DNA of 35,317 nucleotides from positions 1-35,317 of the forward strand of contig PCBT01000082.1 in NCBI GenBank assembly GCA_002731375.1. Reading direction: 5' to 3'. Origin of the DNA: Rhodospirillaceae bacterium. Lineage in GTDB: Bacteria > Pseudomonadota > Alphaproteobacteria > GCA-2731375. The position numbers were made by a program, and so were the translations under genes. How positions within the stretch are numbered: position 1 is the stretch's first letter; each line of letters begins with the position of its first letter. The notes under the pieces are model-generated. The model ran no database searches, was not told the DNA's origin, and worked only from the letters and a program-made list of their open reading frames with translations. Shown in pieces: positions 17,429-26,013 of this stretch.

Positions 17429-18244
17429 ATGCCACCATTGCGGCCGCATAAGTTGCCCGAAAACACAATTTGGGACGGAACATCGTTCGCTGTTTCCGGT
17501 ACGAATGATGGCCCGCCGGTGGTTCTGGTGCATGGCATGGGTTTGAATTTGGCTATGTGGCAGGGTCAATTGGCATCTCTGGAACAACGGTTCAAAGTGC
17601 TGCGGTACGATCTGCTGGGCCATGGCGACAGCGTGGCGCGGGCCGGACCCTACCGCATGGATGATTTCGTGCGCCAGTTGACAGCGTTGCTCGATCATCT
17701 GGATATCGAACATTGTCATCTGGTGGGGTTTTCCCTGGGCGGCCTTATTGTTCAGGCTTTTGCCGTTGCCCATGGCAACAGGGTGGATCGCCTAGCACTC
17801 CTCAACACGGGCTTTGACCGCAGTGCCGAGGAACGGGCGGGGATGATAGAACGCCTGCAGGTGGCCTTGGACAACGGCCACGGTGCCACCGTGGCAGAGG
17901 CCCTGAAACGTTGGTTTACGCCCGACTTCGCAGCCCGTCGTCCGGATGTGATTGAACGGGTCAGACTGTGGATGGAGGCCAATGACGCCAATATCTACCC
18001 GGAAATATACCGCGTTCTGGCCTATGGCGATCAGGCACTTGCGAGTACAATTTCTACCATTCAGGCGCCAACCCTGGTCCTGACCTGCTCCGACGATAGC
18101 GGCAGCCCACCTGCCATGGTTGCGCGCATGGCCCGCGCCATGCCCCATGCCGAACTGGCCATTGTCGCGGGCTTAAAACACATGGGTTTGATGGAAGACC
18201 CACCCGCCATTAATAATATCTTGATGCCGTTTCTGATCGATTGA
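17429..18244 (+). CDS. Alpha/beta-fold hydrolase
   Basis: The 271-residue protein has the complete alpha/beta hydrolase plan: oxyanion segment VVLVHGMGLNLAMW (about residues 30-43), the nucleophile elbow GFSLGG with Ser102, an acidic residue in LTCSDDSGSP, and His251 in GLKHMGLMEDP. It resembles 3-oxoadipate enol-lactonase-type enzymes, but the substrate cannot be assigned. It is the only intact gene between the tRNA-Pro gene and the duplicated tRNA 3' end, flanked on both sides by partial copies of a Sel1 gene start. The ATG has a close GAGG 3 bases upstream. Confidence 0.85.
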   Translation: MPPLRPHKLPENTIWDGTSFAVSGTNDGPPVVLVHGMGLNLAMWQGQLASLEQRFKVLRYDLLGHGDSVARAGPYRMDDFVRQLTALLDHLDIEHCHLVGFSLGGLIVQAFAVAHGNRVDRLALLNTGFDRSAEERAGMIERLQVALDNGHGATVAEALKRWFTPDFAARRPDVIERVRLWMEANDANIYPEIYRVLAYGDQALASTISTIQAPTLVLTCSDDSGSPPAMVARMARAMPHAELAIVAGLKHMGLMEDPPAINNILMPFLID

Positions 18245-18247
18245 AAT

Positions 18248-18413
18248 CGCCCTCATGCTGGTCGCCGCTACGCCCGTGGTGGCGGGTGTTTTAGAGGATG
18301 GGTTGGCGGCCTACGACGCGGGTAATTACCGGAAGGCTTTTCAGCAAGAACTTCAGTTACCTCGACCAACGGCCTGCCAGAATAGCCAGTCGCGTTTCAG
18401 TCGCGTCGGGTAA
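18248..18413 (+). pseudogene. Second Sel1-type gene fragment
   Basis: Bases 18248-18302 match 17349-17403 at 49 of 55 positions. From ATG 18255 the frame reads MLVAATPVVAGVLEDGLAAY then DAGNYRKAFQQELQ, the expected start of a Sel1/TPR protein after its signal peptide, and then degenerates to a stop at 18411. It carries part of the signal peptide and the first helix but no complete Sel1 repeat. Confidence 0.5.
18388..18405 (+). repeat. Second pair of 11-base repeats
   Basis: AGTCGCG occurs at 18388-18394 and 18399-18405, 11 bases apart, as in the array at 16973-17000. The two arrays lie near the two ends of the tRNA-bounded segment. Confidence 0.35.
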
Positions 18414-18474
18414 CGATTCAAATAGGGGCGAAACGACATTTTGAGAAAATAATTTTGCAGTTTTTTGCTGATTA

Positions 18475-18490
18475 GGTACGATATAGTACC
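18475..18490. repeat. Small inverted repeat near the tRNA fragment
   Basis: GGTAC (18475-18479) and GTACC (18486-18490) form a 5-pair palindrome around GATATA in an A+T-rich stretch, 20 bases before the duplicated tRNA end. Confidence 0.3.
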
Positions 18491-18510
18491 GTTAGCGACA
18501 TGGGGTTGGG

Positions 18511-18535
18511 GGTTCGTATCCACTCGCTCCGACCA
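18511..18535 (+). repeat. Duplicate of the tRNA-Pro 3' end (attachment-site-like or decayed tRNA)
   Basis: These 25 bases match tRNA-Pro 16902-16926 at 24 positions, covering the T loop, acceptor 3' strand and CCA. The 5' acceptor strand and D arm are missing, so no tRNA can be made. A direct repeat of a tRNA 3' end is the usual scar of integrase-mediated insertion. The bases just upstream (TAGCGACATGGGGTTGGGGG) loosely resemble a deleted tRNA-Pro body, so a decayed second tRNA gene is the alternative. Confidence 0.7.
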
Positions 18536-18541
18536 AAAAAG

Positions 18542-18580
18542 GGGGTCGGCCGCGGACTAAATCCGGGCCGGCCCCTTATT
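18542..18580 (+). terminator. Intrinsic terminator after the tRNA fragment
   Basis: GGGGTCGGCC (18542-18551) pairs with 18566-18575, with one wobble, extended by CGG/CCG around a 7-base loop, and is followed by TTATTTCTGTTT. It lies directly after the CCA, like the terminator of the intact tRNA, and is probably an original tRNA terminator. Confidence 0.8.
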
Positions 18581-18589
18581 TCTGTTTGT

Positions 18590-18617
18590 TTGCATTTGAG
18601 AATATAGTTAATAAAAT
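18590..18617 (+). promoter_or_regulatory. Possible promoter of ctaA
   Basis: TTGCAT (18590-18595) and TAAAAT (18612-18617) are 16 bases apart in an A+T-rich stretch 45 bases before the ATG. The -10 box matches 5 of 6; the -35 box only 3. Confidence 0.3.
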
Positions 18618-18662
18618 CCTTTAATTATTTGTAAGATATATGTTTTTCAGGGTTATGTATTG

Positions 18663-19742
18663 ATGAACGGCAAGCAATCCGATGCTGGTGAGGCGCGTGC
18701 TATCGGGGCCCGTCCCCAGGTCGTGGCGTGGCTTTTAGTGGTGGCCGCCATGGTCGTGGCCATGGTGATGTTGGGCGGTGCGACACGGTTGACACATTCC
18801 GGTTTATCCATGGTGCAATGGCAGCCGTTGATGGGGGTATTGCCGCCGCTGAGCGGGGAGGCCTGGCAGGAGACTTTCGAAAAATATCAGCAGTATCCGG
18901 AATACAAAAAAATTAACCAGGGCATGACCCTGCCGGAATTCAAGGGCATCTTTTATTACGAATATAGCCACCGGGTCCTGGGCCGCGGCATCGGTCTGGC
19001 CTTCGCCGTGCCGTTCCTATGGTTTCTGCTGACGGGACGTATCGAGAGGCGCCGGCGCAAAACCTTGTTGGGGTTGTTTCTGCTTGGCGGGCTACAGGGC
19101 TTGATCGGCTGGTGGATGGTGAAAAGCGGCCTGGTCGACCGCCCCGACGTCAGCCAATACCGCCTAACCGTGCATCTGGGCGTGGCCTTTTTGATCCTGG
19201 GCGCGCTGATCTGGGTAGTGCTGGATCTGCTCGCTAAATCGGCGCCGGGCAATGCCGAGGGCGGGGATTCGGCGGGCGTAGATTCTGGGGCGCTGCGGGG
19301 TTGGGCTTGGGCGACGGTCTTGGCCGTGCTGTTACAGGCTCTATCGGGCGGACTGGTAGCGGGGCTGGATGCGGGGTTTGTCTACAACACATTTCCCATG
19401 ATGAACGAGTATTGGCTGCCGCCGGAATTGGGCGAGCTCTCGCCATGGTGGTTGAATATGCTGGAAAACGTGGTCATGGTACAATTCAACCACCGGATCG
19501 GGGCCTATTTGTGCAGCTTGTTGCTGCTCTGGGTTTGGTTCAAGGCGCGGGCCCTGGATCTGGATCCGCCGGCCCGTTCGGCGCTGCGGCTGAGTATGGC
19601 CGCATTGGTGCTGCAATTGGCCTTGGGCATTGGTACGCTGGTGTTGCTGATACCGATATCGCTGGCGGTGCTGCATCAGGGCGGCGCCTTGCTGTTGTTC
19701 GCCGCCACGGTGCAATTGGCGTTTCGGCTGCGCGCGAACTGA
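18663..19742 (+). CDS. ctaA: Heme A synthase, COX15 type (type 2)
   Basis: The inner-membrane enzyme oxidises the C8 methyl group of heme O to make heme A for aa3-type cytochrome oxidase. The 359-residue protein has about 8 membrane helices and the conserved heme-ligand histidines: YYEYSHRVLGRGIG, YRLTVHLGVAFLILG, VQFNHRIGAYL and VLHQGGALLLF. The N-terminal LGGATRLTHSGLSMVQWQP is the type 2 (COX15) signature. ATG 18663 is chosen over the adjacent TTG 18660. It is followed closely by cutA. Confidence 0.95.
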   Translation: MNGKQSDAGEARAIGARPQVVAWLLVVAAMVVAMVMLGGATRLTHSGLSMVQWQPLMGVLPPLSGEAWQETFEKYQQYPEYKKINQGMTLPEFKGIFYYEYSHRVLGRGIGLAFAVPFLWFLLTGRIERRRRKTLLGLFLLGGLQGLIGWWMVKSGLVDRPDVSQYRLTVHLGVAFLILGALIWVVLDLLAKSAPGNAEGGDSAGVDSGALRGWAWATVLAVLLQALSGGLVAGLDAGFVYNTFPMMNEYWLPPELGELSPWWLNMLENVVMVQFNHRIGAYLCSLLLLWVWFKARALDLDPPARSALRLSMAALVLQLALGIGTLVLLIPISLAVLHQGGALLLFAATVQLAFRLRAN

Positions 19743-19759
19743 GGTGAGGGGGGTGTACA

Positions 19760-20077
19760 ATGGAAGATGCGGCATTTTTATACGTAACCTGTTCCAATGA
19801 CGAAGAGGCAAAGACCATCGCGCGTGCTCTGGTCAATGACCGCCTCATTGCCTGTGCGAATATCCTTGGCCCGATGACATCGGTCTACAGATGGGAGGGC
19901 GCGGTGGCCGAGGACGGGGAAGTCGCCATGATCTTGAAAACACGTAGCGATATGACCGTGCATGTGACCGAACGGATCAAGATCTTGCATTCCTACGATT
20001 TGCCCTGCGTTATCAGCCTGCCCGTCCAGGGCGGCAATCCGGATTTTCTGGCCTGGCTAAATGGCGAGGTCGACTAG
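19760..20077 (+). CDS. cutA: CutA-family divalent cation tolerance protein
   Basis: The 105-residue protein has the trimeric CutA1 fold pattern: FLYVTCSNDEEAKTIARALV near the N-terminus, ACANILGPMTSVYRWEG, EVAMILKTRSDM, and HSYDLPCVISLPVQGG. CutA has been linked to copper tolerance, but its biochemical role remains unclear. The gene starts 17 bases after ctaA and ends 5 bases before the next frame, so ctaA-cutA-MFS is likely one unit. Confidence 0.94.
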   Translation: MEDAAFLYVTCSNDEEAKTIARALVNDRLIACANILGPMTSVYRWEGAVAEDGEVAMILKTRSDMTVHVTERIKILHSYDLPCVISLPVQGGNPDFLAWLNGEVD

Positions 20078-20082
20078 AGGCA

Positions 20083-21399
20083 ATGCCGGTGTCTGATCGG
20101 ATCGGGGCGCCAAAAGCGACTGTGGCGCTGAGTTTCGCCAGTGTGGCGCATACCTATTCTCACATGTTCGTGTTGTTCTTTGCCACCGTCGTCCTGGTGT
20201 TGGAGCGGGTCTGGCAGATGCCCTATGCCGAATTGTTCGCGCTCTCCATTCCTGGTGCGGTGATGTATGGGCTGGCGGCATTGCCCGCCGGCTGGCTGGC
20301 GGACCGCTGGAGCGCGGCGGGTATGATCGCGGTGTTTTTCATTGGCACTGGCCTTTCCTCGATTCTAATCGGGCTGGTCACGGGACCATGGCAACTGGCC
20401 GCGGGCCTGACGGCCATCGGCACGTGTTCGGCGATTTATCATCCCGTTGGTGTGCCCTGGCTGATCAAACATAGCCACAGCCACGGCCGTGCCCTGGGTA
20501 TCAACGGGGTCTTCGGCTCAGCCGGCACGGCCGTGGCCGCGTTGGTGGCCGGCGGATTGGCTGATTTGTGGGGATAGCGGGCCGCCTTCATCGCACCCGG
20601 TGTGATCTGCCTGGCGACCGGTATGGCATTCATTCTGGCCATACGCTTGGGCTTCATTATCGAGGATGAGGGCGAGGCGGCACCCGCACCGGCGCCCGTG
20701 GCCTCCGATCGCCGCCGTGCCTTTATCATGCTGGCCATTACCGTAGTTTGCAGCGGCTTGATTTATCAAATCACCGCGTATGCCTTGCCCAAGGTGTTTG
20801 AAGAACGGCTGTTTGATTTTGCTGGTCAGTCTCTGCTGGGTATCGGCGGTTTTGTCAGCATTTGTTATTTGTTCTCATCCCTGACACAGGTCATCGGTGG
20901 AGAACTGGCGGACCGTTTGCCGCGCAAATTGGTTTACGCCGCTTTCCAAATCCTGCAAGTGCCCATCTATGGCCTTACCTTCGCGACCATCGGGCCTTTG
21001 CTGATCCCTCTGGCGGCGATGATGATCAGCCTGAATTTGATGGCGCAGCCGGCGGAGAATTCCCTGCTCGCCCGCTACACGCCGCTGGACTGGCGGGGCA
21101 AGATATTTGGCGTCAAATTTCTGCTGACCCTTGGCGTATCGTCGGTTGGTTTGGCACTTGTGCCTCTGATCCATGCCGGCACGGGCAGTCTGGATGGCCT
21201 GTTTATTCTACTGGGTTTATCGGCCTTTGTTAGTCTTACCGCCGCCGCCACCCTGCCCAATGAACGGCCAGTTTTTCGGGTGAGGGCGGAGACCGGGAAA
21301 AGAAGATTTCAGCCCTGCCCTGCTGGAACCAATAAAAAGTCAAAACTCCGCCTGTTGACGCCGCCTGGTATCGCCCAGCTAAACGAATTTTACTTTTAA
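20083..21399 (+). pseudogene. MFS transporter interrupted by an in-frame TAG
   Basis: The frame encodes a 12-helix major facilitator protein, but has a TAG at 20575-20577. The sequence before it ends GGLADLWG and resumes RAAFIAPGVICLATG in the same frame; a Trp codon (TGG) would restore the common MFS sequence GWRAAF, so one G-to-A change explains the break. Both halves otherwise look healthy (GLAALPAGWLADRWS in the first, GELADRLPRKLVYA in the second). The last residues (RFQPCPAGTNKKSKLR onwards) look like a read-through tail, and the end overlaps the end of greA by 21 bases. A true nonsense mutation, read-through or a consensus error are all possible. Confidence 0.75.
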
Positions 21400-21852
21400 C
21401 AGCTCGTAAAATTTACCGCCCGACGGTGTCGCCACCTCGACTTCGTCGCCAACCTGTTTGCCGATTAGGGCACGTGCCAGGGGGGAGCGGACGGAGAGGC
21501 GCTTCTCCTTGATTTCGGCCTCGTCCTCGCCGACGATCTGGAATTTCATCTCGGAATCATCGTCCTCGTCCACCACGGTTACCGTGGCGCCAAATTTGAC
21601 GGTCTTGCCAGTCAATGCCGCCGTATCGATGATCTGGGCCCGGCTAATTTTACTCTCCAGCTTTGCGATCCGGCTCTCGACAAAGGCCTGGCGTTCCTTG
21701 GCGGCGTGATATTCGGCATTTTCCGAAAGATCGCCATGGGCACGCGCTTCTTCCAGCGCCCGAATAATCGAGGGGCGCTCCACACCTTTCAGCCGCTTCA
21801 ATTCATCCTCTAGACGGGTGAAGCCCGTTTGGGTCATTGGCACCTTTTCCAT
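21379..21852 (-). CDS. greA: Transcription elongation factor GreA
   Basis: GreA rescues backtracked RNA polymerase by stimulating transcript cleavage. The 157-residue protein has the N-terminal coiled coil with the acidic tip (EEARAHGDLSENAEYHAAKE) and the C-terminal FKBP-like domain ending IGKQVGDEVEVATPSGGKFY. The ATG at 21852 matches the normal GreA length; the open frame continues 34 codons upstream to 21954, but that overlaps carB and lacks family similarity. It lies 70 bases downstream of carB on the same strand, a frequent alphaproteobacterial order. Confidence 0.95.
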   Translation of the reverse strand: MEKVPMTQTGFTRLEDELKRLKGVERPSIIRALEEARAHGDLSENAEYHAAKERQAFVESRIAKLESKISRAQIIDTAALTGKTVKFGATVTVVDEDDDSEMKFQIVGEDEAEIKEKRLSVRSPLARALIGKQVGDEVEVATPSGGKFYELLKVKFV

Positions 21853-21922
21853 AAGCCGGTCGTTAGCCTCGTTTTTTGGAATCGTAATGATCCGCTCGTT
21901 TGAGCCGATTAGATAAGAAAGA

Positions 21923-24900
21923 TTAGAAGTAAGATTGCAATGGGGCAACATCAAGGCCCCTTTGTTTCAAAAGTCCGATGGCCGCCACCGCCGATCGTGC
22001 CCCCGAAATGGTCGTATAATAGGAGATGCGGTGTGTCAAGGCGGCCCGGCGCAAGGTGAAACTGTCCGCGATGGCCTGGCCCCCTTCGGTGGTATTGAAG
22101 ATCAATGCGATGGCGCCGTTGGTGATCGCATCAACGATGTGCGGGCGGCCTTCCAGGACCTTGTTTACGGTTTCGACCGCGATGCCCTGGGCTTTCAGAT
22201 GGTTCGCGGTGCCGGACGTCGCAGCGATAGCAAAGCCAAGCTCGGACAGTTCCCTGGCCAGCCCGGCGGCGGCGGGTTTGTCGCGGTCCTTGACTGAAAT
22301 AAACACCTTGCCGTGCTCGGGCAGCTCCGTACCCGCGGCAATCTGCGATTTTGCGAAAGCGGCAGCGAACGAGCCGTCTAGGCCCATGACCTCGCCAGTG
22401 GATTTCATCTCGGGTCCCAGCAACACATCGACGCCGGGGAAACGGGCAAATGGAAAGACCGCTTCCTTGACTGCTACATGTTCCTGGTTACTTAGATTGA
22501 GGCTGAAGTCAGCTAGCTTTTCACCCGCCATGACCCGCGCCGCCAGTTTGGCGATAGGCTGACCAACGGCCTTGGCAACAAAAGGCACGGTACGGGAGGC
22601 ACGGGGATTAACCTCCAAAATAAAGATCTCGTCCCGACGTACAGCGAACTGCACGTTCATCAGGCCGACCACCGAAAGACCGCGGGCGAGTGCGTCGGCC
22701 TGACGGCGGATTTCATCGACTATATCATCGGCCAGGGAGTACGGGGGAAGGGAACAGGCCGAATCGCCTGAGTGAATACCTGCTTCCTCGATATGTTCCA
22801 TGATGCCCGCGACCACAACATCGGTGCCATCGGCTAGGGCGTCGAGATCAACCTCGATGGCATCCTGAAGGTAACCGTCCACCAGAACGGGGCTGTTGCC
22901 GGATACCTTGACGGCCTCGGTCATATAGCGGTCCAACTGGGCCTCGTCGCGGACGATCTCCATGGCCCTGCCGCCGAGGACATATGACGGGCGCACCACC
23001 ACGGGAAAACCAATTCTTGCCGCGATTTCGTGGGCTTCCCCGGTCGAGGTGGCGATGCCGTTGGGCGGCTGTTTCAATTCCAAGCGATGAAGCAGTTCCT
23101 GAAAGCGGTGGCGGTCCTCCGCCAGATCAATGGCATCGGGGCTGGTGCCCAAGATCGGAACACCCGCGGCCTCCAATTCAGCGGCCAGTTTCAAGGGGGT
23201 TTGACCGCCGAATTGTACGATCACGCCCTTCAGGCTGCCCTTGTCTTGTTCCAGGCGGACGATTTCCAGCACGTCCTCGGCGGTCAGGGGCTCGAAATAC
23301 AGCCGGTCCGAAGTATCGTAGTCCGTGGACACGGTTTCGGGATTGCAGTTCACCATGATCGCTTCATAGCCCGCCTCGCGCAGCGCGAAGACCGCATGGA
23401 CACAGCAGTAATCAAACTCGATGCCCTGGCCGATCCGGTTCGGACCGCCGCCAAGAATGATGATTTTCTCCCGGTCAGAGGGCCGGGCCTCGCACTCCAC
23501 CGGCAGGTTCACCCCTTCGTAGGTGGAATACATATAGGGCGTATGGCTCTCGAATTCTGCGGCGCAGGTATCGATGCGTTTGTACACCGGGTGTACGTTC
23601 AGGGCTTGGCGGTGCGCCAGCACGGTTGCCGCACTTGTTCCGGTCAGTTGCGCTAGGCGCTGGTCAGAGAAACCCTGTGCTTTCAGGGCGCGCATCCGGC
23701 GCCGTCCATCCGGCAAACCGTTGGCCGCGACATCCGTTTCCGCTGCTATCAGATCACTGACCTGGCCCACGAACCAGGGGTCGATCCAGGTGATGCGTTC
23801 GATCTCCTCCCGAGCCATGCCGTGGCGTAAAGCCTGCGCAACCACCAACAGGCGGTCTGGCGCGGGCCGCGCCAGGGCAGCGCGCAAGGCGTTGTCGGTA
23901 TCCTCATCCACGCCGGGTATAACAATCTCGTCCAGGCCCGACAATCCTGTCTCCATGGAGCGCAAGGCCTTTTGTAGGCTTTCGGCGAAGGTGCGGCCCA
24001 CGGACATCACCTCGCCCACGGATTTCATCGAAGTGGTCAGCAGGGCATCCGTGGAGGGAAATTTTTCAAAAGTGAAACGCGGTATCTTGGTTACGACATA
24101 GTCGATGGTCGGCTCGAACGAAGCGGGAATGACGCCGCCCGTGATGTCGTTATCCAACTCGTCCAAGGTATAGCCAACGGCCAGCCGCGCCGCGACCTTG
24201 GCAATGGGAAAGCCGGTCGCCTTCGAAGCCAGGGCGGAGGAGCGGGAGACCCGCGGGTTCATCTCAATCACCACCAGGCGGCCATTTTCGGGGTCTAGGG
24301 CGAACTGCACGTTGGAACCGCCCGTATCTACACCAATTTCACGCAGGCAGGCAATCGAGGCATTGCGTAGGATTTGATACTCCTTGTCCGTCAGGGTCAG
24401 GGCTGGGGCCACCGTGACGCTGTCGCCGGTATGGATGCCCATGGGGTCCACGTTCTCGATGGAGCAGACGATGATGCAATTGTCGGCATGATCGCGCACC
24501 ACCTCCATCTCGTATTCTTTCCAGCCCAGCACCGATTCTTCGATCAGTACCTCGTTGGTAGGCGAGGCATCCAGGCCGCCGATAATAATGGACTGAAATT
24601 CATCCCGGTTATAGGCGATGCCGCCGCCCGTGCCGCCCAGGGTAAAGGATGGCCGGATAATCGCCGGCAGGCCGACCTTTTCCAACGCTGCCCAGGCCTC
24701 CGCCATGTCATGGGCGATGCCGGCCTTGGGAGTTTCAAGGCCGATGCGGGTCATGGCGCCGCGAAACAGGCTGCGGTCCTCAGCCATGTTGATGGCATCG
24801 GGCTTGGCGCCGATCAACTCGATCCTGAATTCTTCCAAGGTGCCGTTTTCGTGCAAAGACATCGCCGTGTTCAAGGCCGTTTGTCCACCCATGGTGGGCA

Positions 24901-25159
24901 GGATAGCGTCGGGGCGTTCTTTGGCGATGATCTTGCGGACGATTTCCGGCGTGATGGGTTCCACATAGGTCGCTTCGGCAAAATCCGGGTCGGTCATGAT
25001 AGTGGCCGGGTTGGAATTGACTAAGATGACCCGATAACCTTCGTCCCGCAGAGCCTTGCAGGCCTGGGTGCCGGAATAGTCGAACTCGCAGGCCTGGCCG
25101 ATGATGATAGGCCCGGCACCGATGATCATGATGCTGTTAATGTCTGTCCGTTTCGGCAC
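21923..25159 (-). CDS. carB: Carbamoyl-phosphate synthase large subunit
   Basis: CarB makes carbamoyl phosphate for pyrimidines and arginine, using ammonia from the CarA glutaminase. The 1078-residue protein has the two homologous ATP-grasp halves: [20 protein letters not shown] at the start and [20 protein letters not shown] at about residue 565, plus the C-terminal methylglyoxal synthase-like allosteric domain (about 940-1078, ending VAPLQSYF). Length is full. Translation starts at GTG 25159. No carA is found directly upstream; the next gene there is a Sel1 protein, so the small subunit must lie elsewhere. Confidence 0.97.
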   Translation of the reverse strand: MPKRTDINSIMIIGAGPIIIGQACEFDYSGTQACKALRDEGYRVILVNSNPATIMTDPDFAEATYVEPITPEIVRKIIAKERPDAILPTMGGQTALNTAMSLHENGTLEEFRIELIGAKPDAINMAEDRSLFRGAMTRIGLETPKAGIAHDMAEAWAALEKVGLPAIIRPSFTLGGTGGGIAYNRDEFQSIIIGGLDASPTNEVLIEESVLGWKEYEMEVVRDHADNCIIVCSIENVDPMGIHTGDSVTVAPALTLTDKEYQILRNASIACLREIGVDTGGSNVQFALDPENGRLVVIEMNPRVSRSSALASKATGFPIAKVAARLAVGYTLDELDNDITGGVIPASFEPTIDYVVTKIPRFTFEKFPSTDALLTTSMKSVGEVMSVGRTFAESLQKALRSMETGLSGLDEIVIPGVDEDTDNALRAALARPAPDRLLVVAQALRHGMAREEIERITWIDPWFVGQVSDLIAAETDVAANGLPDGRRRMRALKAQGFSDQRLAQLTGTSAATVLAHRQALNVHPVYKRIDTCAAEFESHTPYMYSTYEGVNLPVECEARPSDREKIIILGGGPNRIGQGIEFDYCCVHAVFALREAGYEAIMVNCNPETVSTDYDTSDRLYFEPLTAEDVLEIVRLEQDKGSLKGVIVQFGGQTPLKLAAELEAAGVPILGTSPDAIDLAEDRHRFQELLHRLELKQPPNGIATSTGEAHEIAARIGFPVVVRPSYVLGGRAMEIVRDEAQLDRYMTEAVKVSGNSPVLVDGYLQDAIEVDLDALADGTDVVVAGIMEHIEEAGIHSGDSACSLPPYSLADDIVDEIRRQADALARGLSVVGLMNVQFAVRRDEIFILEVNPRASRTVPFVAKAVGQPIAKLAARVMAGEKLADFSLNLSNQEHVAVKEAVFPFARFPGVDVLLGPEMKSTGEVMGLDGSFAAAFAKSQIAAGTELPEHGKVFISVKDRDKPAAAGLARELSELGFAIAATSGTANHLKAQGIAVETVNKVLEGRPHIVDAITNGAIALIFNTTEGGQAIADSFTLRRAALTHRISYYTTISGARSAVAAIGLLKQRGLDVAPLQSYF

Positions 25160-25363
25160 CGGCTGGCTTCCTCATGACACGCCCCAGCCCGCGCCCTGTT
25201 CCAGTCTGATGCGGGCGTGAGAGCGGAGGCGCAAATTCTGTGGCCTGTTTAGATCAATGTCCGGCTTCCCGCCGGGCGCGCGCAATATAGCCCTTTGCCC
25301 TGCCAAGGGCTACGAGATTCACGGCTATTGGCGTAAAGAATCACCAGCTAACGATCTCGCCGC

Positions 25364-25879
25364 CTATTCTCGTGTCAGTCCCGCCGTCCTGGCCTCAAAA
25401 CTGCTGGCCCAACGCTGGGCGTCGGTGATTTCGCCAGGCTGCATCAGGCGCGTGGCTTCATAACGGAGTGCGACAGCCTGTTGTTGCAGGCCTGGAATAG
25501 CGTGATTGGCGGCAATGGTTAGCCAGCCGTAGGCCTTAACGAGATTCTGGCGCACCCCAAGTCCTCTAATATGCAGTGAGCCGAAGGCAAGCTGTCCTGA
25601 TGGATTGCCCTTGATCGCCGCTTTGTGAAACCAGATCGCGGCAATAGTATCGTCGCGCCGCACGCCTTTGCCGTAGAAATACATCGCCCCCAGCATGAAT
25701 TCCGCGCCCGCGTGGCCGCGGTGGGCCAGATTCAAAAATTCGGTTCGGGCCGGGTCGAACTTGCCATGGTCATAGGCCATGATGGCACCGTTGAAATCCG
25801 CCCGTGCGGGCACGCTCATGAGGTGAAACGGCGAAAAGCAAAAGCAAAAAACCGCGAATATGAAAATTGGGCGCCGCAT
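25364..25879 (-). CDS. Secreted Sel1-repeat protein
   Basis: The 171-residue protein begins with a signal peptide (MRRPIFIFAVFCFCFSPFHL, cleaved after ARA). Two Sel1-type helical repeats follow: AEFMLGAMYFYGKGVRRDDT then IAAIWFHKAAIKGN, and AFGSLHIRGLGVRQNLVKAY. Such proteins mediate protein-protein contacts in the periplasm; its partner is unknown. ATG 25879 is chosen over an upstream ATG at 25963 because AAGGGA lies just before it and the signal peptide starts there. The mature start DFNGAIMAYDHGKFDPARTE resembles the Sel1 fragments near tRNA-Pro. Confidence 0.8.
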   Translation of the reverse strand: MRRPIFIFAVFCFCFSPFHLMSVPARADFNGAIMAYDHGKFDPARTEFLNLAHRGHAGAEFMLGAMYFYGKGVRRDDTIAAIWFHKAAIKGNPSGQLAFGSLHIRGLGVRQNLVKAYGWLTIAANHAIPGLQQQAVALRYEATRLMQPGEITDAQRWASSFEARTAGLTRE

Positions 25880-26013
25880 GGTTCCCTTTGGTCCGTCGTT
25901 GTAAGGTTGATCCAATATACAACAATGGAACAAAATGGCGAATAAGATGGACAGTGGCGGCATTCGGTATTAAGTCAGGTTAGAGCTCTTTTGACTGGGA
26001 ACATTGTGGGTAT

